From Cordylochernes scorpioides (taxonomy: Eukaryota > Arthropoda > Arachnida > Pseudoscorpiones > Chernetidae), in the NCBI GenBank assembly GCA_030710605.1, contig CP092879.1, positions 22,675,784-22,739,783 of the forward strand: 64,000 nt of DNA, written 5' to 3'. Position 1 is the first letter of the stretch; every line of letters starts with the position of its first letter. Below the pieces are notes generated by a model that made no database searches, was not told where the DNA came from, and saw only the letters and a program-made list of their open reading frames with translations. The position numbers were made by a program, and so were the translations under genes. Shown piece after piece: positions 45,508 to 58,187 of the stretch.

Positions 45508-48500
45508 TTAAGAAAGAGCTTCTTGATAAACAATATTTTTTGTGCTGCCATTAGGTGCGAGAATAAAAAGTTTTCTGGAGGAACTGACGCGTGAGCAGGC
45601 AACATAAAGCTGGCCATGGGAAAAACATGGAACTTGAAGATCAATTCCAGCCCATTTCAATGTTTGACCTTGTGCTTTGTTAATTGTCATTGCAAAGCAC
45701 AGCTTAACAGGAAATTGAAGTCTTTTAAAATGAAAGGGCAAATCTGAAGATATAATGGGAATCCTAGGAATCATAACCTTCTCACCAGTGCCGCATCCAG
45801 TCAAAATAGTCGCCTCCAGAAGATATCTGTGTAAGCTGTTAACTTGCAACCGAATACCATTACACAATTTTGGGGGATTAAGATTTCTTAACAATATAAT
45901 TGGGGCGCCAACCTTTAGGGTAAGACTGTGCATAGGCATTCCAGGCGGATTGATAGAATTTAAAAATTAAATGGGGTAATGCACAGAATCATTCGGATCT
46001 ACAACAGTGTCTATTGACAAATAGGTTCTTGAAGGAGCAATAAATTTACCGAGGATATATTCATTTATCTTGTCCACAGCATCATTTCTTGGCGCTAATA
46101 AAGCCCTTTCACTGAACCAAGAAAGTGGCATGGTAAGTAAAGAGCCTATATTGGGGTAAACAGATGATATTAAGGTATGGATATCTTCAACCAAGACACA
46201 AAGATCACTTGATGCAATGGAGATGAGTCCCTCGTGAGTTGCAAATGTCCCATTGCCCAGTTCAAGCAACAGCTGAGAGAAGCTGCTTCCTCTGTCGCCA
46301 AAGAGATGTGCCCGCATATTGATAGTGAGAGATAACTTAACAATACTACTCCAAATATGAGAGCGCTTAAGGCATGCATTCACCTCGTCTGCTCGAGTGC
46401 CTTTGGGAATAACCGGTAAAGTTTGCCGGAAGTCCCCAACAAAAAAGAAATGTCACCCCTCCCATTATGGTGTTGCTATCCCTAAGATCTTTCAGAGTGC
46501 GATCAAGGGCCTCGATTGAGCATCTATGAGCCATTGTGCATTCATCCCATATCAATAATGAGCATTGCTGTAGAATTTTGGCAGTGGCGCTCTGTTTAGC
46601 AATGTTACAGACTGCTAATTCATCATCATAGAGATTCAAAGGTAGCTTAAATAGAGAATGTGCTGTTCTGCCGCCATCAAGGAGTGTAGCGGCGATTCCA
46701 GAAGAAGCAGCAGCACAAACTACTAAACCCTCTAAGCGCAATTTGGCTAACAAAAGATTAATAATAAAAGTTTTTCCAGTGCCACCAGGAGCATCCAAAA
46801 AAAAAATCGTGCCAGCCCTAGAGCGAACACTATTAAGAATGGCCTCATAACAATATTTCTGATCAGGATTTAAAGAAGATTCGCGGGTTGAAGCCAAAGT
46901 TTCTAGCTCACGCCTATCATATATGTCTGATAAAAATGATGCCTCTCTTGGTGGTGATACATTTTCAGGAAGAGGCAAACCCATACACGCAATACTTTTA
47001 CCTGAAATTGACAGAACATGTTTTGCAATTTCCAGTAACGCGGCATTGAAAACATCAGCATTGTAATCAAGTTCAGGGATGGACATATCTCGTCGCATTC
47101 GGTGCAAAATATCTTCAGACATACACTCCTTATGAGCATGCCACAGCGTAAGTGTATCAGACATGTGGCAGAAGATGAGCATTGTAGAGAACAATGCTCT
47201 CACCGATGCTGCATTACGACATATAGATGCCTCTTTGAGAGTTTCATTCCAGTGAGAGTCGTCTTCTAGTAAGCCTAAAGCTTTGCAGGCCATTTGGAAG
47301 GTAGTGTGGATAACTCCTTCAACTGTGCGCAAACTCTGGAAAGAACATGGCCCTCTAATATGGAACAAAAGAAGTCTCAAATAGTAGCATTCAGCATTAG
47401 TTGGGTGAACTGTATAGACGCGGCCAAGAACATCACTTTTCCGCACACCAGGATATCCTTCTACAGGAGTACCCTGCTTTCTGCCTAAAAATTTATTGTT
47501 GGTCCAGGTATAGAAAGAAGGAACTTCACAGTATAATAGTGTCCTAGCAAATGTGTCTTGGTTACAAAGTTTAAAAAATGCTGTCAGAGTTGTATCTCTT
47601 GGATTTGAAATAACATTTTCTGCATTTGCAGTAGTGAAATAGACCCTCTGTCCATTTTCAAGGTGAACAGCTAAGTGTACAATAGGAGGTGATCTTTCAT
47701 GGATGCTGAAACCCAGAATCCTCCAAACAGCTTCTGCGGAACTTATATAGCGGCCAGACTGAAATTGGGTAACCTCATCAAGGTGATTCAAAGAGAAAAC
47801 TGCCTGATCAGTTCCCTTATTAATGTATTTGCACACGTATTTGATGGCCTTTACGGAGCTGCAGTATTCCACATTTATATGGGAATCAAAAGCACGAAGG
47901 AGAACAGAATTATAGGGCACAATCCAGCGATTGTCAATATCAAAAGTAACTCCTCGCATATTCACCGATGAAGTAAGACCACCTTCAGCAGAGCACCGTC
48001 TTCGGTATCGGGGATAACCATCTTCTGTTGTCGAAGTTGTCTCACAAAAACCTTTAGGATATTTTTTGCTACATTTCCCATCCTTCATACATGGAGAATT
48101 TGTATTCAGAACCCCACATGGACCATGAACCATTTGTTTAATGACAATTGCATGAAGCTCTGGGTCTAAGTTAATATCCGGAATCTCGGCTTGTATGACC
48201 TCATCAATTTGATTAGGTCTAATCATGTTCGTAAGCCAAAGCAGTAAATGCGCATGTGGCAGACCACGCTTCTGCCACTCTATTGTGAACATAAAACACT
48301 TGCAAGGCCCAAATAGCTCAGCCTTAGTCACTAAATAGATAAGCTTTTTCATTTTAAGGTGAAAAACACGACTAATCAAATCATATCTATCTTTAGCAGA
48401 GTTATTTGAAAATAAATGCATCTGAATTTCTTTCCATTGAGGGTTGCATGTAAATGTTATAAAAAGCTGAGGCCTTCCATAGCTACGAACATAAGTCATT

Positions 48501-49837
48501 GCATCTTGGGTCCGCTCATGCAGATAACGGGGACCACCAGTAAACGATGATGGCAGTATGACTATTTGGCCTATATTGGCTAAATTCTCATCTGCTCGCA
48601 GAGCATCTTGCAGGTGAATATAATTTTCTGTCCGAAGCTTTTTCTGATTGCGCCGTATGAAGGAAAGCCTTTCTGATTCAACCTTAGCATACATATCAAC
48701 CCAGAATTGATTTGTAAGCATGCCATAACGCAGTAGCGAGTTAAATTCCCCAGCACGAGCCATCATTCTGTAAGCATAAAAATTCATGCACGATACAGTC
48801 TTCTGCATTATTTCTCTAGTGGATGGATTGACTTGAGGTAGCGAAACAGAATAACCGACCTCACCCCTGCAAAAAATTAACGGGTATTGTAGAGGGTCAT
48901 ATGCCTGATGGATCTCGGATATTCTTTGTGTCAAATTATTACGACAATGTAATACAATATCTCTTGGCCCAAATTCCTGACCTACCATCAGCAGAGCTAC
49001 TTCATTGGTCATGGGCGCATTGTAGCGACGCTCATGCTCTTCTGGTGGAAGCTTATCAGAGTGTATAATAACCCGGTAGTCAGCGTGATTTTGAGGAAGA
49101 GTTTCTAAGGCTGCTTTAAAGGATTGAATATAATGATTGTGCGCATGCAATAAATCTTGCAAAGAGCGAACTAAATCTCTGTTCAAGTTTGCTGTAATGT
49201 TGCAACGTGCAGTAACCTGAGACTCATAATTATCGATAAAGTATAGCTGCAGGAATTTGTGCTCACTATCAGGTTCTGGAAGGAGACTACCAATTACGTG
49301 GTAAACCTGGCCTTGGACTTTGAAAGTAGGCATATAACCTTGCTCCACAACTTGTCTAGCACCAAAAGATGTCATTTGGAATATAGAGTTATATCTACGG
49401 ATATGCAGCAAGAAGGACTTCGATAGAGGATGTAGGCCAGAGAGCAAAGAGAAAATAGGTTCTGGAGGGGACTCAATAGCAGGTAGAGAAACTCTACCTT
49501 GTTTACAACAGAGGCCTAAGGGTTCATCTTTAAATCTCAAAGCAGAACAAAACTGGCATACCCGAGACATTTGGCCTATATCGACAGATGAATCAGCTTT
49601 ATAATCAATATGGGCATTATACTGCAAACCTGAAAACGGCTTATGAGTCCAAAGATGAATACGCTGAACAGGAACTTGCATAGTTTGTGTAGCCGCGACG
49701 CGGGCTTCAGAAGACCTAAGACGGCGAAGCTCACGACGCGTCTCACGTTGAAGTGGTGTCTCAAGAGCTCTAGCATTCCTATATCTCCTGGAAGCAGCCG
49801 TATTCCTACCAATTAAAGGTCGGCGGCGGGGAGGCAT
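45508..49837 (-). pseudogene. Helitron Rep-helicase, broken
   Basis: Read from ATG 49837 (MPPRRRPLIG), which follows a polypyrimidine-CAG sequence resembling a 3' splice site. Features in order: N-terminal cysteine motif (CQFC...CC, about 95-112); Rep domain with HUH (HAHLLLWL, H528 and H530) and the two-tyrosine motif YVCKYINKG (Y667, Y671); PIF1-like helicase with Walker A GGTGKT (1018-1023) and Walker B DE (1098-1099). A frameshift near 46440 moves the rest to another frame starting around 46383. An in-frame TAA at 45967-45969 interrupts [15 protein letters not shown]. The final segment keeps the helicase motif KAQGQTL and YVACSRV. Rep nicks and transfers single strands in rolling-circle transposition. 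Two lesions make this copy inactive, though it could template non-autonomous relatives. Confidence 0.9.
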
Positions 49838-51405
49838 ATTCTGAAAAAAAAAAAAGATTGAGATTAAGAACAAAAGCTTAAAAACCAGCAATTTATAAAC
49901 AAAGCATATAAATTTCCTGTCTTTTTGAGGTAAAAAGCAAAATTATTAAATTTTTTCTTCAAAATAACATTCCAGATATGTTAAAAAGATTATAAAAAAC
50001 TAAAAGCATAATATTAAAAATAAAAAAATAATGTACAAAACCAGTTATCACTAAAAAGCCTCAAAAATAGACCAACCACCGGAAACGGCAATGAAAAAGC
50101 ATGTTTTTTTGAGGAAAAAATAGAAAATTGTCTAAAATACAAAATACAACCCCTCTATATGGTAAAAAAAACTACAAATAATCTAAATATAAAATACATA
50201 ATCAAATAAATTAAAATATCTTTAATAAAATTTAGAAAAAGGACCTCAAAAAGACAAATAAATGAATCCGTTAAAGAAATCCCTCGCTTACTTAAAAATA
50301 TAAATAATCTATTTTTTAGATACAACCCATATATGTAGAAAATATAATAAATAAACTGTATCTAAAAGATAAAAGGAATAATGAAAAAATTCCATAAGAA
50401 AATTTAAAAAAGGGCTTCAAAATGACCCATATTTGAACATACCAATAAAATATCTTGCATCTTAGTGAAAAAAAAATAGAAATAATCCAAAAGTTGTTTA
50501 CAAAACAACCCATATATGCTGAAAACACCATAATCTACTTCTAAAATATCTAAGCAATTAATTAAAATGAAATTTCAAGCTTTTCAGTGAAAAAAAAGAA
50601 AAATAACCCAAATTTTTAGCACAAAAAAACCCATATAAGTGGAAAACACCATAATCTGTAACTAAAATATCTAAACAATTAATTAAAAAGTTTGTTAAGG
50701 TCCTCAAAAAAGACATAAAATCGAGAACATGAATGAAATGTCTAGCTTTTTAGTGAAAAAAATAGAAATAACCATAAATTATAAAAAAGAAACTTGATCT
50801 CATTAAGTAAGGCCTCAACTTTTTTCGGTATAAAATATGAAAACTATAAAATAAAAGTATCTTACCAACTGTAACTAAAATATCTAAACAATTAATTAAA
50901 AAGTTTGTTAAGGTCCTCAAAAAAGACATAAAATCGAGAACATGAATGAAATGTCTAGCTTTTTAGTGAAAAAAACAGAAATAACCCTAAATTATAAAAA
51001 AGAAACTTGATCTCATTAAGTAAGGCCTCAACTTTTTTTCGGTATAAAATATGAAAACTATAAAATAAAAGTATCTTACCAAGTATAAAAGTTATTATTA
51101 AAATTAAAAAATATATATATATATAAAAGATAGAACTAATTTAGCAAAGAAGCGGCAAGTAAACACTTTTGAAAGTGTTGTTACCGCTGTCGAAAGTAAA
51201 TACTTTTACTCTGTTGAATTTTTATTGTATTTTATCGATAACAGCAAAGTTATGTATTTTAAAGTTATGAAAAATATTTTGATGTTAAGCAAAACCTGCT
51301 CCATCTCGTTTTACATAAATGTTGAAAATTTGGTCGAAATTGATGCATTGTAACGAAAGTTTGTAGTGATGTACTCTTATGAAATTTGCATTTTATTAAT
51401 ATAGA

Positions 51406-53787
51406 TATATGTCCCCCTAGGGACATGCGCTGTCTACGCCTTTACATTTGTCTATACATACATATATACAATAGTTTTAGGCCGTGAATACAAATATAAT
51501 TGCTCAATTGTGCAAACGGAAGAATTAAAGAAGAAATACCTGATTTGAAGCGTTAAGAATAAAGAAATTAAAAGATTAAATGTTTACATATCTACAGAAA
51601 TATTTAGGCCGGCCAACGGGAAACAACAACAATAGGTTTAATGTCAATGTTTTGGACTAGAATGATGAACCAAGATCCGTTGTTTAATGTATATTTAGTG
51701 GAGAAGAGATGTTACCCTAAAGGTTTTTCACCGTTTAATATAAAACCTTTCACTTTAATAACAACCTTTCACACTTATAAAATATTTTAATTGAAATTTT
51801 AAAAATAATACCATATTTCTGTAAAAGATTGATACTTCGGCCAGTTCAAGTTTTATTTTCTCAACGTTTCAACAAATTTATTTTCTCTTTGTTAGGAACT
51901 TTGACGAAAACAGAAGATATTTGTTGAAACGTTGATATAATAAAACTTGAGCTGGCCAAAGTATCTATTTTTTACAGAAATATGAATGCCGGCCAGGAAA
52001 CTTCTATTTTCAAAATAATCTTTATATTTTTCTATCAAATTGTAATCCTTTTCAATATAACGTTGAATTTAGACGATATTTCAGTTGCAAGATGCTGCCC
52101 ACGTACCTTTAATCATTCTCATAACTGCTTATTTTTATATATTTCTTATAGATTCGATGAAGCCCTCATATACATTATAATTGAAAATAGACAAATTCAT
52201 GAATAAATCTTTAATTAAAAAGGCATATATTAGATCAAAATATCAATCATTTTACCAATATTTCACTTGGCGTCTGGCATTTAAGGAGAAAATTTTCTCT
52301 TCATTGAATATAAGCAAAAATATTTTTAAAACTTAATTCTATTCAGGTTATGTGGCGATGAGTTTGTTGTTTACACACATTAATATGTTATAATACCTTC
52401 AAAAAGGTTGGCGTTCAGTAAACTGAAATAATGGTAAAAGAAATGATATTTTGATCCAATATATGCCTTTTTGTTTAAATAAATTAGTATGTCATTCTAA
52501 GTTCCTGAGTACTCAATTATCATTCAGAGATCCAATTCTTTATGAAACAAATATTCTCATAAGAAAATATTCTAATATGTTCAAATCAGAATGATATTAT
52601 GTTAAATTATAAAATTGGATTGTCACACTTAAAACGGGGATATTCTAGAAAATTTAAGCTAAAGTGCTAACTTGAGCTGTTTTCATTCCAAAAAAAATCT
52701 ATTTAAAACAATAGTTATGTAAAGATCTGAGGTTAAATTAGCTTGAAGCGAGAATATATAAAAAAAACACAATGTCATTTTTAATATTAATTAATTTTAC
52801 TTTGAAGAAATCTCGAAAATGCTTTATTTCTAATAATTGTGATTAAAGCTGGTATAAAAAAGTTTAAATATTCAAATATTTCAAAATATTAATTGTATTT
52901 TATTTCAAAAACTAAATATGTCTATAGTTTAATTTTTAACATTTCTATTAAAATAATAAAATACCGAATAAAATTGTAAAATTGTTATTAAAGTGTAAAG
53001 GTTTGTTTTAAAAATGCAAAACATTTTGAAAATAGAGCAATCCATCAATAAATCTTTAACCAAAAATGCATTAATTGGATCAAAATATAATTTATTTTAC
53101 CAATATTTCAGTTTACTGAACGCCAAACTTTATCGAAGTTATATAACATATTAATGTGTGTCAACAACAAACTCAGCGCCACATAACGTCAATAGAATTA
53201 AGTTTAAAATATATTTTTGCTTATATTCAATGACGAGAAAAAAACTGATATATATCAGTTTTTTCTCGTCATATCTCGTATATTCGTATATATATATATA
53301 TATATATTATGGACAAAATATTTTTTTTTAATAAGGCTGTGAATATTTTGAATATTAACAATATCACCTATTTTATATTTATAATTATTTGTACCATGTG
53401 TAAAAGGTTTTTATATAAAAATAAAAATAATAACAAATTATATATAAATTATATAATTATATACATAGTTCTGTTTTAAAATCGGTTATTCTTTCATAGT
53501 TATATCGATTAAAGATAATCAAATACAAACAAAAATATATATATTATGAATATGAATCAGAAGTTTTCATATTAATATTTCAATTATGATAATAAATATA
53601 TTTTCTGCTATGTTATATATTTATAAACAATTTATCTAACGTGTAGCATCGTCTGATATTTAAAAAAAATGCCGTTGAAATAAAAACAAATAACATAGGG
53701 TGTCATTCCAGATGAATCCACACATTTGAAGATTGTATATATCCCCTAAATCGAAATATGTAGAAAATGTGTCACATCAATTCTTTT
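51406..53787. other. Outer part of right arm, no gene
   Basis: Mirror of bases 1-2606. It holds family K (51590-51650), family E (51790-52020), family A foldbacks (52213-52480 and 53020-53190) and the palindrome 53230-53272. A 74-residue frame across 51982-52206 lies in foldback DNA and is not supported. Confidence 0.7.
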
Positions 53788-54002
53788 TATTTTCTATTTT
53801 TCAATCTACCTTTCGAAAGCTCTCTGTCATATTTTCGAATATTTTTAGATATCAGGTCGCTGTTTCACTAATTCTTAATATCTCTATCTTAATCTTAAAT
53901 TTCCATAAGACAAAGAATCGCAAAAATGTATGGTATAAAATCCAAATGAATAATTTGAGTCAAAAGGCGATCTATTAAATATATTTATATTAAAAATATC
54001 TC

Positions 54003-54115
54003 GGAGTAAGCTAAATAAACGTTTAGTTTATTTTTACTCCACTAGATGGCGTTCTGCCATCTAAAAAGCACATGTGCTTGTGGTCAGGAGATGCCTTCTT
54101 TATTTTTAATATCAA
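54003..54115 (+). repeat. Family G single copy
   Basis: CTAAATAAACGTTTAGTTTA, ACTCCACTAGATGGCG, GCCATCTAAAAAGCACATGT and GTCAGGAGATGCCTTC. It is followed by the same TATCAACACCTGACCCAC flank that borders 36144 and 16870, so the flank is part of a longer repeat. The rest of 53788-54270 is AT-rich with no gene. Confidence 0.65.
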
Positions 54116-54270
54116 CACCTGACCCACTTATCTTTTATTTTTTTTTCTATTGTTTTTTCATATATTTATATATGAGTTCATTATATATTTATTAACTATA
54201 TTCACAAAAAAAAAAGAGTTTACCTTGATCTTTGAAATAATTTTTTTTTTCTGAAAAATATTCAGAAAAA

Positions 54271-54492
54271 ATTTAGACGACAAGACGAAATAAAAGAAGA
54301 AGAGTTTCTTTAATAGACATATATCGAAGCAAGCTTTCGGGCAGAAAACCCTTCTACAGGCGTGATTACGGCGACAAACGTGACACTGTCGCCGTAATCA
54401 CGCCTGTAGAAGGGTTTTTTGCCCGAAAGCTTGTTTCGATATATGTCTATTAAAGAAACTCTTCTTCTTTTATTTCGTCTTGTCGTCTAAAT
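54271..54492. repeat. Long near-perfect hairpin
   Basis: Arms of about 105 bp start TTTAGACGACAAGACG and meet around GCGACAAACGTGACACTGTC. Each arm carries CTGTAGAAGGG-T(n)-GCCCGAAAGCTT, one base change from a hammerhead-like CTGAAGA...GAAA order. Transcripts would fold into long double-stranded RNA. No target duplication is evident. Confidence 0.75.
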
Positions 54493-54768
54493 ATTACCGA
54501 GAAGATTATTATAGTCGTTATTCAGAAATTTTTCATTTATTTCATAGATTCAAATGAATAGTTTTTTGGTATATGTGGCAACCTACCTATATTTGAACAC
54601 AACCAATGATTTATAACAGAATGGAATATAGTTTAAAAATAACTGGAGGATGATATATGCAAATACCAATATTTTCTTTTTCTTCAATGGATTAAGTTTA
54701 TTACAAAGGCGCATAGGTGAAAATGTGTCACACCAGCTCTGCCATAGTAAAAAAAGGTAAACTCCTAC

Positions 54769-56058
54769 AAGGTGTGCCCAATAAATAATGATACCTGTCA
54801 AAAACAAATAAAAAATAAAATGATATATTTTTTAAAAAGTCAATTAAAAAAAAAGAAAGCTTCAGCTACACTGCGGTATATCACATCACGTGATTGCGCG
54901 CACACGCCTTGCATAATAACTTCTAATTTGTAATGGATAGAAAATTCGAACAACGAATTTGTATTATATTTTGCTACAAATTTGAGAAATCGGCTTCAGA
55001 CACTTTAAATTTGTTGAAATTGGCATTTGGAAATGAAAATGTGAAAGGTCCACCACATTTAGATGGTTTTCACGATTTAAAAATGGAATGGAATCGGTGA
55101 AAGATGAGAAGCGTGTTGGACGGCCAATTCTGCACAGGAACACTGCAAAGGTGAGCCAAATTTCAAATTTGATAAAAGAAAATCCACGAATAGGGTTACG
55201 GGACATTGAGGAAGAAACAGGGATATCAAAATCATTAGTTGGATCGATAATTAAAGAAGACTTGCAGTTAAAGAAGACACCTTCAAAATTTATCCCTAAA
55301 ATGCTCACAATCCAACAAAAGGAGAATCGCGTTGAAGTTGCCAAAAAATGCTTGAAATGGTGGAAGAAAACCCTAATTGGAAGGAAAAAGTAATAACTGG
55401 AGACGAGACATGGGTTTACGGGTATGACCCGGAAACAATACGCCAATCCATGGAGTGGAAAGGAAAATATGAACCAAGAACGAAGAAATCCCGACTTTGC
55501 AAGTCAAAAAACAAAGTCTTATTGGTCACGTTCTTTGACATAAAGGGAATTGTGCATTATGAATATCTAGAGGAAGGTCAAACAATCAATAAGGAGTCCT
55601 ATTTAAACATTATGAGACGGGTACGTGAATCAATTCGTCTGAAAAGAAGTGAAATGTTGAGTTCCAAAAATTGGATTATCCATCATGATAATGCACCACC
55701 ACACACCGCTACATCTGTACTGACTTATTTGGCTAAACACGGCATCCAAATACTTCAACACACACACAACCTCCCTATTCCCCAGACCTAACTCCAAATG
55801 ATTTTTTTCTCTTTCCAAAACTCAATATGGCTCTAAAAGGAAGAGGATTTGACACTAGAGAGTCCATCATAGCGGATTCGAAAAAGGTCTTGAAGAACAT
55901 CTCGAAATATGCCTTTTCTAAATGTTTTAAATCATGGGAGGAGAGATGGAAATTATGTATAGGGAAGGGACTATTTTGAAAAATACTCATAAAATTTTTT
56001 AATCATTCTATTTTTTCTTTATTTTTGACCAGTCTCATTATTTATTGGACACACCTTG
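54769..56058 (+). mobile_element. Mariner element with TIRs
   Basis: Terminal inverted repeats begin CAAGGTGTGCCCAATAAATA on the left and CAAGGTGTGTCCAATAAATA (inverse) on the right. TA is at 54767-54768 and 56059-56060. Length 1290 bp is normal for mariner. It lies in the left target duplication of the hAT-like element at 56064-56868, so it is the younger insertion. Confidence 0.92.
54933..55979 (+). pseudogene. Mariner transposase, frameshifted
   Basis: It starts MDRKFEQRICI, the usual mariner N-terminus, and keeps the helix-turn-helix region (ESVKDEKRVGRP; ISKSLVGSIIKEDL). Catalytic region: TGDETWVYGY (first D), HHDNAPPHT (second D) and SPDLTPNDFFLFP (third D), the DD34D triad of mariner. 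At least three frameshifts break it: around 55055-55090, around 55350-55390, and at a CA run near 55758-55770 that also lengthens the second-to-third D spacing. The WVPHEL-like linker is weak. The enzyme would have cut and pasted the element at TA sites. This copy is dead. Confidence 0.88.
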
Positions 56059-56063
56059 TACAC

Positions 56064-56868
56064 CAGGACTTGGCAACCTTTTGAGTCGGAAGAGCCAAAA
56101 ATTACAATTCACCAAATTTCAAAGTTTTAAAAGAGCCACAATACATTTTCTTGCCAATAAATTATAGTACTCTCTCATAAATGAAGTTTTTGATATAAAA
56201 ATAATCTATTTATTAATAAGAAAAAAAAGTCATTTATTCATATATAGAATCTTAATTGAAAGAAATGTATAATATGTATTCTAAAAATATAATAATACAA
56301 GAAAATAAAACCTAATTCAAATATTTATTTTTTTTATTCTTTTGTCTGATGATGTTAACAATGCTGTTGCCGAAACGTCACACACTATTAAATTATTTGG
56401 ATTAGGTCTTAATTTCTTTTATTATAATATATAATCCAAATTGTGCTTTATTATAAAACTATAATACATATCAAGTTTATCTACTTTCGTTTTTTAATAT
56501 TAATATTATATATATGAGTACATACATAATTTTAAGAAGATAATTCGCTTCTCACTCTTTTACTTGCAACAACAAACTATACGTCACAGCCAAAACACTG
56601 GTGAAGATCCCAAATTGTCTTACGTCGATAGCGAATTAAAACCTACATAGAAACATCCGACGTCATTCGAAAGACGGACTGACGACAGTGACGTCACGGT
56701 GAGTACAAGTGGCTGAGAGATAGTACCTAGTCCTCGTTAATCGATTCAGAAAGATTTTTTTAAAATAAAATGAACAATAATTTTCTATGGAACTGAAGAG
56801 CCGCAGCTTCACATCCAATGAGCCGCATGTGGTTCGCGAGCCGCAGTTTTCCGATACACACACCCCTG
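56064..56868. mobile_element. hAT-like non-autonomous element
   Basis: The ends are CAGGACTTGGCAACC and (inverse) CAGGGGTGTGTG. Internal GAGCC...GAGCCGCATGTGGTTCGCG blocks resemble a hAT MITE type found in many animals. The right flank is TCCTATAC (56869-56876). With the neighbouring mariner removed, the left flank becomes TCCTACAC. This 8-bp duplication is typical of hAT. No transposase is encoded. The middle includes a hammerhead-like motif at 56345-56385. Confidence 0.7.
56345..56385 (+). ncRNA. Hammerhead-like core, decayed
   Basis: CTGATGA, then TGTTAACAATGCTGTTGCC, then GAAACGTC. The core boxes are canonical, and GAAACGTC is common in Penelope-like elements. Stem II pairs poorly, and stem I pairs over only about three bases (TGT/ACA). 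Probably a remnant. Confidence 0.35.
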
Positions 56869-57095
56869 TCCTATACCATGAAATTCGAGAATTTACATTA
56901 GAAGCACAGATGCCGCTTTGATTTTAAAATTTCTACGATAAAATTTATTAAGGTTTAAACACCTTTTTGGCAAAATCGAACTAATTCATAAATCCTTTCA
57001 TAAAATGTTCTGAAATCAAAGCCACTCTATACAGATGAGTCATAGCCCGTGACCATAATATACACTTTGTTTTGTCAGAATTAGTCAAAACTGGT

Positions 57096-57195
57096 TGTTG
57101 TTGTTGTCGTCGTGTCCAAAGAAGAGTCCCAGATGTCTCCATGCATCTCCATCACAGCAGCAGCAATATCCACTATCTTGGGTGTGTAAAGCTGC
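57096..57195. repeat. 100-bp insertion between 12-bp direct repeats
   Basis: GTCAAAACTGGT occurs at 57084-57095 and 57196-57207. The insert starts TGTTGTTGTTGTCGTCG and contains a GCAGCAGCAATATCC run. This looks like a small retro-insertion with a target duplication. Confidence 0.5.
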
Positions 57196-57209
57196 GTCAA
57201 AACTGGTGT

Positions 57210-58187
57210 TAAGGTTCATTAATTAATAATACATATGCGTATTAAGATATGTTTAAATGCATTTATAATATTACGAAAATGCATTTATGATAGGTACCCA
57301 TGTTGATGCATAGAGTCAAAATTTAATTTTTCAATTTCTCGCGAGAGCTACTTTTAAAAAAACAGTCTAGATATTTGTTCTATTCTGTTTATACCCTATA
57401 TTTTTACTATTATTTATAAATATTCAACCTAATATTCATTAGATTCCAAGCATTACCTTTTCATTTGTCGTTTCTATTTTTATTATTTGATTATTTTGGA
57501 TAGTATCTTTATTGAAAAAGTATAATATGTATTTTAAAATATAATACTTATTTTGGAAAAAAAACTAAAATAAAATACTTTTAAAATATAATACTATATT
57601 TAATACTTATTTTCGTTTTTGTAATATTAATTTTATATATACGTACATAACTTTAAGAATATATGTGTTGCTTTTCATATAGGGTTTTTGTGTTCGCCAT
57701 TTTAAGTTGTCATTCTACGTAAATAGCGATCTTTTGAATCCAAACCTTTTTATTCTTTCGACAATTTATTTGAACATTTAAAATAATAATTATATTTTTA
57801 AATGTAAACATACCGAAATTTATATGAAAGTCACATAATTCATTTATAAGCACACGTAAAAATATTACATGGTTATTCTTGTTTAGTAATCATTTTTTTA
57901 GGCTAATCAAAATTCGTGGTATAGAAATCTATTCTATAAAAATATGAGATGTTCTTAATTCTATACACTTCTTGAGCAGGTTCATATCTAAACAAAAGAT
58001 TTAAATAGAATGTAATATTAAAGTCAAAAAAGCCTATATTAGCTAGACTTTGATTCGAAATTTGTGCCTCTATTGTGTTATTTTGAGTCAGAGGTTTTTT
58101 TTAGATAAAGCAGATATTCTGCCTTGTGCACTTAATTAGAGTTTTCTTCATATGACAATATACCTGAAATGAAATATTATATATAAA
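57210..58187. other. AT-rich stretch, nothing recognised
   Basis: No coding frame of note, RNA gene or transposon end seen on either strand. Confidence 0.6.

Larger units (their letters stand above)
44106..51405 (-). mobile_element. Helitron (autonomous type, decayed), right arm only
   Basis: The element reads on the minus strand. Its 5' end is TCTATATTAATAAAATGC at 51405. Its 3' end is CTAG at 44106-44109, preceded by a GC hairpin (44117-44134). It sits between A and T, as Helitrons do, and creates no target duplication. The left arm (around 2606) is the empty site. It encodes a decayed Rep-helicase. The 49920-51400 stretch upstream of the gene is AT-rich, with a tandemly duplicated block of about 180 bp (about 50650-50890 and 50870-51080). 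Confidence 0.92.
26268..53787. repeat. Right arm of giant inverted repeat
   Basis: Reverse complement of bases 1-24067. Right-only segments are about 26830-29610, the Gypsy element 37574-41891 and the Helitron 44106-51405. After removing insertions, both arms retain about 13 kb of shared sequence. Divergence is visible throughout as scattered substitutions and small indels, so this is not a mechanical copy of the left arm. The outer end at 53787 is only where the left partner leaves the window. Confidence 0.93.
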
